Assembly (NCBI GenBank): GCA_012514445.1
Contig: JAAZAI010000104.1
Location: forward strand, 1 to 11,846
DNA length: 11,846 nt
Reading direction: 5' to 3'
From: Lentisphaerota bacterium
GTDB lineage: Bacteria > Verrucomicrobiota > Kiritimatiellia > RFP12 > UBA3636
Of the stretch, positions 5,997-11,846 are shown in pieces. The position numbers and the translations under genes were made by a program. Numbering within the stretch: the stretch's first letter is position 1; the number at the start of each line of letters is the position of its first letter. Below the pieces are notes generated by a model. That model made no database searches, was not told where the DNA came from, and was given only the letters and a program-made list of their open reading frames with translations.

Positions 5997-6767
5997 ATGG
6001 CGCTGTTCCACGCGAATTTCTACTCCGACGTCCTCGGCATGCAGTCGAGCGCGGAGGTCATCCTCCCGGACCGCCCCGATCCCGCGCGCAAGCTCCCCGT
6101 GCTCTACCTCCTGCACGGCCTCTCCGACGACCACACGATCTGGCAGCGGCGCACGTCGATCGAGCGCTACGCGGCCGCGTACTACCTCGCCATCGTCATG
6201 CCCAACGGACACCGTTCGTTCTACACGGACATGAAGCACGGGCGGCCGTACTTCACCTACATGACGCAGGAGCTGCCGCGCCTGATGGAATCGTTCTTCC
6301 CGTTCTCGACGCGCCGCGAGGACCGCTTCGTGGCCGGACTGTCGATGGGCGGCTACGGCGCGTTCAAGACCGCGATCAACCTCCCGGAGCGCTACGCGGC
6401 GGGCGCCTCGCTCTCCGGCGTGCTGGACATCGCCGGCGCCTGGGCGCGCAACGCGGACTTTTTCCCCGACGTCTTCGGCGAGGACGTCGTCGACCCGCCG
6501 GACAACGTGCTCGCGGCGGCTGAACGTCTCGTCGCCGGAGCGCCAAAGGCGCAGTGGCCGAAGCTCTTCCAGTTCTGCGGCACCGAAGACTTCCTCTACG
6601 AGGACAACACCAAGTTCCGAGCGTTCTCCAAGAAACTGGGGCTTCCGGTGGATTATTCGGAAGGCCCCGGAGGCCATTCCTGGGACATCTGGGACGCCCA
6701 GATCCAGAAGGTGCTCGCCTGGCTGCCGCTCTCGAACGACGTGAACCGCACCACGGCCATCGGCTAG
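5997..6767 (+). CDS. Esterase, EstA/esterase-D-like alpha/beta hydrolase
   Basis: This 256-residue serine hydrolase resembles the tributyrin esterase EstA of lactic acid bacteria and the S-formylglutathione hydrolase/esterase-D family. Shared landmarks are NFYSDVLGM (7-15), PVLYLLHGLSDDHTIW (34-49), RTSIERYA (52-59), GLSMGGYGAFK (114-124), GTEDF (195-199) and GGHSWDIWD (225-233). The likely triad is Ser116, Asp198 and His227, and the HG at 40-41 is the usual oxyanion-hole region. There is no signal peptide, so it is cytoplasmic, acting on short-chain or acyl esters. The ribosome site before 5997 is weak. It follows the CPBP gene by 46 nt. Its stop TAG (6765-6767) interlocks with the stop of the convergent activase gene. 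A formaldehyde-detoxifying role would be attractive beside a demethylation operon but is only a guess. Confidence 0.87.
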   Translation: MALFHANFYSDVLGMQSSAEVILPDRPDPARKLPVLYLLHGLSDDHTIWQRRTSIERYAAAYYLAIVMPNGHRSFYTDMKHGRPYFTYMTQELPRLMESFFPFSTRREDRFVAGLSMGGYGAFKTAINLPERYAAGASLSGVLDIAGAWARNADFFPDVFGEDVVDPPDNVLAAAERLVAGAPKAQWPKLFQFCGTEDFLYEDNTKFRAFSKKLGLPVDYSEGPGGHSWDIWDAQIQKVLAWLPLSNDVNRTTAIG

Positions 6768-8179
6768 GGAAGCAGAAGACCGTCGATGAAGTTGTCCTCG
6801 AAGCCGGGAAGCGTGTTGAGAGGACGTTCGACGGGCAGGTCGATGTAGGATTCGAGCCGGGCGAGACTCTCCGGCTCGCAGGCGACGCGGGCGGCTCCGG
6901 CGAGGCTGGTGTTGCCGACGATGACGCTCGGGCGGTCGGGCAGCATGCCGATGGCCACCGCGTTGGCGCGGTCCAGATACTTGGCGAAGCCGCCGGCGAG
7001 GAAGAGACGGTCCGCCGGGCGGCCGCAGTGGTCTTCGAGCGTGGCGATGCCGGCATGGACCGCGGCCTTGGCCTTGAGAAGCTGCTCGATGTCGCCCTCG
7101 ACGATGACGATGCCGGGCGCGATCGTGAACGACGGGGCCGGAGGCTGGAGGCGTCCGCAGGCGTTGAGATGGCCGAGGCGGCGCTCCACGGCGAGAAAGT
7201 CCACCATCGCGGAACCGCAGAGGCCCTTGGGCGCAACGCCGCCGATGACCTCGAAATCGCCGTTCCCGGCGTAGTGGTCGATGGCCCCCTCGACGGCGCG
7301 GCAGCCGCAGACGATGCCGGCGCCTTCGAACGCGGGGCCGGCGGCGGCGGCGGCGCAGACCACGCCGTTGCCGGTGTCGAAGACGATCTCGCAGTTGGTG
7401 CCGATGTCCACGAGCATCTCGCCCGGACCGAGGCCGGTCTCGGCGATGCCGGCCACGATGTCTCCGCCGATGTAGCCCGAGATGCATGGCAGGGTGAGGA
7501 CCGCGCCCCGGTGGCGGAGTCCCAACGCCGCCGCGGGACGGGGCGCAAAGCGCCGACGCGGGGGCGTGAAAGGCATGACGCCGATGGAGGCGGGGTCGAT
7601 GCCGTGCAGAAGGCACGTCATGACGGTGTTGCCGGCCACGGCGATGCGGACGGCGTCTTCGGCGCCGATCTCGGCGAGGAGGGCGTTGATCGTCTCGGCG
7701 ATGGCGGACTGGAGTTCGGCGAGTTGGGCGGCGGAGCCGCCGGCGTGGTGGATGCGGGCGATGACGTTGTCGCCGAACCGGCTCTGGGCGTTGAAGGCGC
7801 TGGCTGTGGCGACGACGGCGCCGTCGCGGATCTTGACGGCGGCGACGGTGGTCGTGCCGACGTCCACGGCGGCGACGGTCTCCGGCGTGGCGGGCAGGGG
7901 CGGCGCGTTCCATTCCGCGGCGATGCGGCCGTTGCGCGGCGCGAAGGAGGACTCGGGGACGTCGATCTCGCCCGAATCGGAGAGGAGGCGCGCCTGGCAG
8001 GCGTTGGCGGCGAGCGGGGCGTCGGCGGCGCGGCCGGCGACGTCCCAACGTCCCGAAAGGAGGGACACGCGACAGCGGCCGCACGTGCCGGCGCCGCCGC
8101 AGCGCGTGTCGAGCGACGCGCCGCGCTCCGCCAGGATGGCGGAAAGCGGCCGCCCCCTCTCCGAGATGAACAGGCGCAT
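6764..8179 (-). CDS. Reductive activator of corrinoid enzymes (RACE, [2Fe-2S] plus DUF4445/ASKHA)
   Basis: Such proteins use ATP to drive one-electron reduction of inactive cob(II)alamin to cob(I)alamin on the corrinoid protein, rescuing it after accidental oxidation. The N-terminus is a plant-type ferredoxin domain with cysteines 27, 33, 36 and 61 (C-x5-C-x2-C-x24-C). An ASKHA ATPase domain follows from about residue 102: VDVGTTTVAAVK (105-116), VAGNTVM (181-187), VDIGTNCEIVF (257-267) and LAGGFAKYLD (394-403). At 471 residues it is much shorter than the roughly 600-650 of characterised RACE proteins and seems to lack the middle domain between ferredoxin and ATPase. The start at 8179 lies 4 nt after the upstream stop, without a clear Shine-Dalgarno sequence, so translation is probably coupled. 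It is the last gene of the operon. Confidence 0.9.
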   Translation of the reverse strand: MRLFISERGRPLSAILAERGASLDTRCGGAGTCGRCRVSLLSGRWDVAGRAADAPLAANACQARLLSDSGEIDVPESSFAPRNGRIAAEWNAPPLPATPETVAAVDVGTTTVAAVKIRDGAVVATASAFNAQSRFGDNVIARIHHAGGSAAQLAELQSAIAETINALLAEIGAEDAVRIAVAGNTVMTCLLHGIDPASIGVMPFTPPRRRFAPRPAAALGLRHRGAVLTLPCISGYIGGDIVAGIAETGLGPGEMLVDIGTNCEIVFDTGNGVVCAAAAAGPAFEGAGIVCGCRAVEGAIDHYAGNGDFEVIGGVAPKGLCGSAMVDFLAVERRLGHLNACGRLQPPAPSFTIAPGIVIVEGDIEQLLKAKAAVHAGIATLEDHCGRPADRLFLAGGFAKYLDRANAVAIGMLPDRPSVIVGNTSLAGAARVACEPESLARLESYIDLPVERPLNTLPGFEDNFIDGLLLP

Positions 8180-8183
8180 GGCG

Positions 8184-9266
8184 TCAGTACGTGCCGAGCT
8201 CGCGGCCGAGTTCGAGGAAGTACTGGTAGGTCTCGTATTCCGTCGACTCGGGGATCGAGTGGTCGCTGTGGAGGATGAAGCCGTTGTTGCGCTTGACGAA
8301 TGGGATCTTCGCTTCGAGCTCGCGCCGGATCCCGTCCCGGTCGTTGGAGGCGACGGGGCGCACGTCGAGGCCGCCCATGAGCGCGATCTTGTCGCCGAAG
8401 TCCTGGTAGATGCGCAGCAAATCCATGCCGGCCTTGACCTCCATGGCCTGGAGGCAGTCGATGCCCGCCTCGACCATGTCGGGGAGGAGGGGCTCGACGA
8501 AGCCGCAGGAGTGCATGATCACGGGCAGGCCGATCGAGTGGGCGTAGTCGATCGTCTTCCTGTGGCCGGGCATGACGAGCTCGCGGTACATCGCGGGGGA
8601 CATGAACGGGCGATTCTTGAAACCCATGTCGTCGAAGAAGTACAGGCCGTCGGGCTTGCCTTCGCGCGCGAAGAGCTCCTCCATGAGGTGGATGAGCAGA
8701 TCGGCGTAGGTGTTGGCCATGTCGAGCACCCACTCGGGCTCGAGGGCCATGCCGACGAGCATGTTCTCGTGGCCGGCGACGGGGTGCATGGACTCGAACA
8801 CGTTGACGCCGCCCCAGCAGAAGAAGCGCCCGGCCTTTTCACACGCCTGCTTCTTGTCCCGGTAGGCTTCGAAGGCGATGCGGTTTGGAGTCGGCGTGAG
8901 AAAGGGCTTGGCCTTCGCGAGCCAGTCCGCCTGGTTGGCGATGGCGTAGCCGAGGTGCTCCGGGGTGGAAGCGTGCTTCTTGTGCTGGCGGAGCGTGGCC
9001 CCGTTGCCGTCAAGGAGGGTGACCGTGTCGTCGTCCTCGGCGAGGACCTTTCTCGGGGCGGCGGGGTCGATGGCCAGGTTGAAGGCCCAGGAGAGGTCGA
9101 TGTCGAGGCCGAAGTGGTCGTGGGCGGACGCGCCAGGCGCCATCTTGCCTTGATCGATCCAGTTCTGGATCGTGAAGGACCAGAAGGACTCGTGGGCGGC
9201 GATGCGGTCCACGGTCTTGTGCTGGAGCTGGCGGGAGACGCGCTCCTTGCCGGTGATGGGTGTCAT
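8184..9266 (-). CDS. URO-D-fold methyltransferase partner of the corrinoid protein
   Basis: This 360-residue protein begins MTPITGKERVSRQL, a form of the (M)TGKERV start usual in URO-D-like methyltransferases. It contains IMHSCGFVEPLLPDMVEAGID starting near residue 250, MGGLD (297-301) and HSDHSIPES (333-341). His252 and Cys254 are the expected zinc ligands that bind and activate a thiol or other methyl acceptor or donor in the MtaA family. The third ligand is unclear because the C-terminal motif has His/Asp and no Cys. I prefer the ATG at 9266, since it begins with the conserved region, but a GTG at 9281 that overlaps the previous stop as GTGA is equally possible and AGGAAG stands just before it. 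Between the corrinoid protein and activase genes, it is a strong candidate for one of the two methyl-transfer half reactions. Substrate unknown. Confidence 0.83.
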   Translation of the reverse strand: MTPITGKERVSRQLQHKTVDRIAAHESFWSFTIQNWIDQGKMAPGASAHDHFGLDIDLSWAFNLAIDPAAPRKVLAEDDDTVTLLDGNGATLRQHKKHASTPEHLGYAIANQADWLAKAKPFLTPTPNRIAFEAYRDKKQACEKAGRFFCWGGVNVFESMHPVAGHENMLVGMALEPEWVLDMANTYADLLIHLMEELFAREGKPDGLYFFDDMGFKNRPFMSPAMYRELVMPGHRKTIDYAHSIGLPVIMHSCGFVEPLLPDMVEAGIDCLQAMEVKAGMDLLRIYQDFGDKIALMGGLDVRPVASNDRDGIRRELEAKIPFVKRNNGFILHSDHSIPESTEYETYQYFLELGRELGTY

Positions 9267-9277
9267 GCCGACGGGAC

Positions 9278-9901
9278 TCACTTCCTGCCGAAGATGGCGT
9301 CGGCGAGCTTGACGGCGCCGTTGGCGTCCTCGCTGTAGCCGAAGGCGCCGATCTCGTCGGCGTAGGCCTGGGTGATGGGGGCGCCGCCGATGATGACCTT
9401 GACGCCGCGGCCCTTGAAATGCTCGACGACGTCGCGCATGTAGGGCATGGTGGTGGTGAGCAGGGAGCTGCAGGCGACGACGGTGGCGCCCTTGGCGACG
9501 CCTTCGTCGAACTTGGCGACGTCGCAGTTGACGCCGAGGTCGACGACGTCGTAGCCGGCGCCCTTGAGCATGATGGCGACGAGGTTCTTGCCGATGTCGT
9601 GGAGGTCGCCCTTGACGGTGCCGATGGCGACGGTCCCGTGGGATTTGCGGCCGGAGGCGGCGAGGAGGGGCTCGATGATGGCGAGGCCGGACTGCATGGC
9701 GCGGGCGGCGATGAGCAGCTCGGGGACGTAGGCCTCGTTGCGGGAGAACTTCTCGCCGATCTCGCGCATGGCGGGGATCATGGCCTTGTCGAGGAGGGCG
9801 TTGAAGTCTTCGCCGGCGTCGATGGCGGCCTTGACGATGGCGGTCACGTCGTTGCGGCTGCCTTTGATGATGGCGGCTTTCAAGGTATCGTAGTTGGTCA
9901 T
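9278..9901 (-). CDS. Corrinoid (methyl-carrier) protein, MtbC/MttC/MtgC-like
   Basis: This 207-residue cytoplasmic protein carries a cobamide that shuttles a methyl group between two methyltransferases. The helical cap domain (about 1-85) includes the typical AMIPAMREIGEKF (40-52) and YVPELLIAARAM (58-69). The Rossmann-like B12 domain has GTVKGDLHDIGKNLV (94-108) with the DxHxxG motif, where His101 is the lower axial cobalt ligand. The cobamide-tail motifs ACSSLLTTTM (143-152) and IGGAPI (171-176) follow. The length equals that of stand-alone corrinoid proteins of methylamine, betaine and methoxy-aromatic systems. GGAG at 9909-9912, 7 nt before the ATG, is a good ribosome site and the best in the operon, which fits a need for more carrier than enzymes. 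The last bases touch the next gene's alternative GTG start. Confidence 0.94.
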   Translation of the reverse strand: MTNYDTLKAAIIKGSRNDVTAIVKAAIDAGEDFNALLDKAMIPAMREIGEKFSRNEAYVPELLIAARAMQSGLAIIEPLLAASGRKSHGTVAIGTVKGDLHDIGKNLVAIMLKGAGYDVVDLGVNCDVAKFDEGVAKGATVVACSSLLTTTMPYMRDVVEHFKGRGVKVIIGGAPITQAYADEIGAFGYSEDANGAVKLADAIFGRK

Positions 9902-9908
9902 GGTTATT

Positions 9909-9912
9909 CTCC
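9909..9912 (-). promoter_or_regulatory. Strong ribosome binding site of the corrinoid-protein gene
   Basis: GGAG stands 7 nt before the ATG at 9901. The other internal genes of this operon (starts at 9266/9281 and 8179) lack a well-spaced site, so the corrinoid protein is likely translated independently and more strongly than its neighbours. Confidence 0.6.
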
Positions 9913-9932
9913 GTGCGGTGTTGGTGTTTTGA

Positions 9933-11060
9933 TCAGAAGCCTCCGCCGAACATCTGGCGCTTGAGGTCGAGATAGAAGAGGTAGTCCGCCGGCGGCACGT
10001 TGGGGGGGCAGCGGTGGTCGCAGAAGGGAATGTAGCCGCCGCGTTCGACGTAGGGGACGAGCGTGTCCAGGTACTTGCGGATGGCGTCGCGCCCGGCGGC
10101 GAGCTGGATCTTGTCGACGCCGCCCATGATGCGCAGGCCGGGGTGGGCGTCGAGGAGTTCGCCGGGGTGGGCGCAGCCCATCACCTCGAAGGGGAAGAGG
10201 CAGTTGATGCCGCCTTCCATGAGGTACGGGAGGATGGGGCGGACGTCGCCGTCGCAGTCCGTGTACCAGAGGCCCACGCCGTGCTGGTCGAGCTTGCGGC
10301 GGATGCGCTTGTAGCGGGGCATGACGATGTCGCGGAAGAAGTCGACAGAGACGATGGGCCCGTTCTTGAAGCAGATGTCCTCCCAGCCGGAGGCGTAGTC
10401 GAAGCGAATGGCGGGCAGGAGCTGGTCGAGGGCGTCTTCGACGAGCAGGCAGCAGGTCTCGACCATGTCCTCGACCATCTCGGGATAGTCGAACATGGCG
10501 TAGGCGAGGCCCTCGAAGGTGAGCATGTCGCGGATCTTGCCGATCATGGAGCCGCAGTTGACGCCCAGCGGGTAGTCGCGGTCGTCGGGGTGGCGCTGGC
10601 GCAGGGCCTGCACGTCGATGCGGCGCTCGGGATCGTCGCGCCGGAACCGCTCTTCCTTGCACCGCTTCCAGTCGTCGGGCGTGACGATGCTCGACTTGAG
10701 GTAGTGGGGGATGGTGTCGTGCCCGTCGGCGGGGACTTCGGCCAGAAGGCCGTCGCCGTTCATCAGGATGTTGTAGTCGCCGCGGCGCTCGACGACGCGG
10801 TTCTCGAAGCTCGGATGCATCCAGCCGCCGAAGCTCGGGCCCGCGCCCTCGATGCGGTCGAACGAGAAGAAGCGGTCGGCCTCCGCGTTGTTGCGGATGC
10901 CGTTGTCGCGGAAGATGTCCCACTCGGTGAAATTCTCTTCCCAGTAGCCGAATTCCATGTTGAAGGAGCGATCCACCGACTGGAAGTTCATCTGGCGGTT
11001 GAAGCGCTCGCGGCCGGTCATCGTGCCGCCCCAGGGGGGCCGGATGGGGGTGATGTTCAT
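9933..11060 (-). CDS. URO-D-fold protein with Asp-x-Asp in place of the His-x-Cys site
   Basis: This 375-residue protein is the first gene of the corrinoid operon. It has the URO-D-like layout: MTGRERFNRQMNFQSVDR from residue 14, GSMIGKIRDMLTFEGLAYAMFD around 170-191, FFRDIVMPRYKRIRRKLDQHG (241-261), then WYTDCDGDVRPILPYLMEGG starting at 265, IMGGVDK (311-317) and a C-terminal CDHRCPPNVPPADY. Where MtaA-like enzymes carry His-x-Cys it has Asp268-Cys269-Asp270, so metal binding must differ or be absent. I place the start at 11060 (MNITPI). An ATG at 11021 (MTGRERF) is a good alternative, and the frame stays open to 11219 without family-like sequence. The corrinoid gene follows after 31 nt. It is probably the substrate-specific methyl-donor enzyme, by elimination only. 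Confidence 0.8.
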   Translation of the reverse strand: MNITPIRPPWGGTMTGRERFNRQMNFQSVDRSFNMEFGYWEENFTEWDIFRDNGIRNNAEADRFFSFDRIEGAGPSFGGWMHPSFENRVVERRGDYNILMNGDGLLAEVPADGHDTIPHYLKSSIVTPDDWKRCKEERFRRDDPERRIDVQALRQRHPDDRDYPLGVNCGSMIGKIRDMLTFEGLAYAMFDYPEMVEDMVETCCLLVEDALDQLLPAIRFDYASGWEDICFKNGPIVSVDFFRDIVMPRYKRIRRKLDQHGVGLWYTDCDGDVRPILPYLMEGGINCLFPFEVMGCAHPGELLDAHPGLRIMGGVDKIQLAAGRDAIRKYLDTLVPYVERGGYIPFCDHRCPPNVPPADYLFYLDLKRQMFGGGF

Positions 11061-11148
11061 GGAGTAAGGTTCCAATGGCCGGTCGGATTGTCTTCGGTTC
11101 ACCTTCCGCCAAGGAGAGAGCATGGCGCTAAAACCGGCTACATCAAGG

Positions 11149-11154
11149 ATTCTA
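11149..11154 (-). promoter_or_regulatory. Possible -10 element for the corrinoid operon
   Basis: On the minus strand TAGAAT (5 of 6 to TATAAT) is the best -10-like hexamer in the divergent intergenic region, about 90 nt before the start at 11060. No acceptable -35 lies 16-18 bp upstream of it, as expected if this promoter needs an activator such as the adjacent AraC-type regulator. Confidence 0.25.
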
Positions 11155-11167
11155 CTACTGCGGCGGC

Positions 11168-11196
11168 GGGGATTTCTTCCTTGCCATGGGGATTTC
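11168..11196. promoter_or_regulatory. 9-bp direct repeat with 20-bp period, candidate AraC-type operator
   Basis: GGGGATTTC occurs at 11168-11176 and again at 11188-11196, same orientation, starts 20 bp apart, or about two helical turns. This is the geometry of half-sites for dimeric AraC-family regulators. The second copy lies within the spacer of the regulator's own promoter and the pair straddles its -35, so autoregulation is plausible. Both copies lie about 110-135 bp upstream of the divergent operon start. Confidence 0.45.
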
Positions 11197-11209
11197 ATTG
11201 CTCTATATT
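11181..11209 (+). promoter_or_regulatory. Sigma70-type promoter of the AraC-family regulator gene
   Basis: TTGCCA (11181-11186) and TATATT (11204-11209) are separated by exactly 17 bp, and each matches the consensus at 5 of 6 positions or close to it. Transcription would start near 11216, giving a leader of about 69 nt that contains the inverted repeat at 11220-11245. It is the best promoter match in the window. Confidence 0.6.
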
Positions 11210-11219
11210 GTCTTTTCAA

Positions 11220-11245
11220 CCGGCGCAGGACAGGGCCTGCGCCGG
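11220..11245. repeat. Perfect 10-bp inverted repeat in the regulator's leader
   Basis: CCGGCGCAGG (11220-11229) and CCTGCGCCGG (11236-11245) are perfect complements around a 6-nt loop. It begins a few bases downstream of the predicted transcription start. In RNA it would form a very stable hairpin about 40 nt before the start codon. As DNA it could be a palindromic operator acting as a roadblock. No T-run follows, so it does not look like a terminator. Confidence 0.6.
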
Positions 11246-11284
11246 CAGGACTCCGGGAAAGGCGCGGCGCGGGAGGCAGAGCGC

Positions 11285-11846
11285 ATGGAAAGCAGGCAGA
11301 AGGCGGAAGGGTGGCTGGATCCGGCGCTGAAGGCGCGGATCAGCTGCCATGAAGTCAAATGGACGGCAGGCGGAGACTTCCAGTACATCCAGGCCGGCGG
11401 CGACCTCTACTTCCACCGCGTGCCGCAGACGGGGACGATGCTGCATTCACACGACTTCGCGGAAATCCTCCTGGTCACGGGCGGATGCCTGACGCACCAG
11501 GTGAACGGCGACCGGCAGCGCCTCGAGCCAGGCAGCCTCTGCTTCCTGCGCCCCGACGATCTGCACGGCTTCGCGCCCGACGCGCAGGCGGAACCGTGCG
11601 AAATCGTGATGCTGGACTTCGGCCTCGACGTCTTTCTCAGCCTGAGCGTGTATCTGGAGAACGACGGCTTTCTGCAGCAGCTCACGGCGCCGGTGCTGCC
11701 GCCGCGCTTCCGGCTCGATCCCGCCTCCTGCGGCGCGCTCTACAACCGGCTGCTCAAGCTCAACAACGCGACGATTCCGCCCCCGCTGCGCAAGGCGCAG
11801 CTCAAGGTGCTGCTGGGCGAGCTCTTCACGCGCTTCTTCCTCGATC
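11285..11846 (+). CDS. AraC-family transcriptional regulator, N-terminal part (cut by the window edge)
   Basis: The frame is open from 11285 to the end of the window, giving 187 residues with no stop. The N-terminal cupin sensor domain typical of AraC regulators is clear: a His-rich strand MLHSHDFAEILLVTGG (52-67) with His54, His56 and Glu60, then LEPGSLCFLRPDDLHGF (80-96) with His94. The helical linker (about 145-187) precedes where the C-terminal helix-turn-helix domain should begin, beyond the window. The start at 11285 has an excellent GGGAGG ribosome site (11271-11276) 8 nt away. It is divergent from the corrinoid operon and is its likely regulator, sensing a small molecule in the cupin pocket. 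The DNA-binding domain is not seen, so a simple cupin protein cannot be fully excluded. Confidence 0.82.
   Translation, partial: MESRQKAEGWLDPALKARISCHEVKWTAGGDFQYIQAGGDLYFHRVPQTGTMLHSHDFAEILLVTGGCLTHQVNGDRQRLEPGSLCFLRPDDLHGFAPDAQAEPCEIVMLDFGLDVFLSLSVYLENDGFLQQLTAPVLPPRFRLDPASCGALYNRLLKLNNATIPPPLRKAQLKVLLGELFTRFFLD

Noticed and set aside
5658..9338. Very long antisense frames of 570-810 codons across the esterase, activase and methyltransferase genes
   Set aside because: They are low-complexity Arg/Asp/Gly/Val-rich shadows of genes with full motif support on the other strand or frame.
3933..11060. The three URO-D-fold genes as heme biosynthesis HemE
   Set aside because: They lack HemE-like N-terminal sequence as I know it, two carry the His-x-Cys methyltransferase site, and two lie beside a corrinoid protein and activase.
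9904..11112. Alternative minus-strand frame over the first corrinoid-operon gene
   Set aside because: It is Arg/Pro/His-rich. The overlapping frame 9933-11060 has the URO-D-like motifs.
1..11846. Insertion sequence, phage or integrated element
   Set aside because: No transposase, integrase, attachment-site pair or shift in base composition was seen.

Overview
The window is GC-rich throughout with uniform codon use. Its gene content (a PPi-type phosphofructokinase, a GH172/DUF2961 enzyme, three proteins of the uroporphyrinogen-decarboxylase fold family, a corrinoid protein with a reductive activase, and an AraC-type regulator) suggests an anaerobic bacterium of the PVC superphylum, such as Kiritimatiellota or Lentisphaerota. 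That placement is inferred from gene content and was not tested by a search.

Positions 1-473 carry no gene I can support. They hold strong GC hairpins, a degenerate GAY-triplet tract, copies of CGACAAAG, a tandem CTAGTAC heptamer array and a C-rich tract. A GH172/DUF2961 glycoside hydrolase follows on the plus strand (474-1607). It converges on a minus-strand operon across a hairpin at 1601-1650 that contains both stop codons. In transcription order that operon is a URO-D-like protein (3933-4985), a type I DAHP synthase overlapping it by ATGA (2872-3936), and a PPi-dependent phosphofructokinase 19 nt later (1644-2852). Its likely promoter lies near 5051-5079.

Divergent from it, a plus-strand pair encodes a CAAX-protease-like membrane protein of the PEP-CTERM-associated type (5141-5950) and an EstA/esterase-D-like hydrolase (5997-6767). 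The hydrolase stop codon interlocks with the stop of the next, convergent minus-strand operon.

That second operon (11060 down to 6764) is the most distinctive part: URO-D-like protein, corrinoid protein, second URO-D-like protein, then a short [2Fe-2S]/ASKHA reductive activator of corrinoid enzymes. Together these are the parts of a corrinoid-dependent methyl-transfer system of unknown substrate: methyl donor enzyme, cobamide carrier, methyl acceptor enzyme and repair activase. One URO-D-like partner has Asp-x-Asp where zinc-type methyltransferases have His-x-Cys. An AraC-family regulator starts divergently at 11285 and runs off the window. The intergenic region holds a good sigma70-type promoter, a 9-bp direct repeat with 20-bp period over its -35, and a perfect 10-bp inverted repeat in the presumed leader. 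The likely picture is a substrate-induced C1 or demethylation module under local AraC control.
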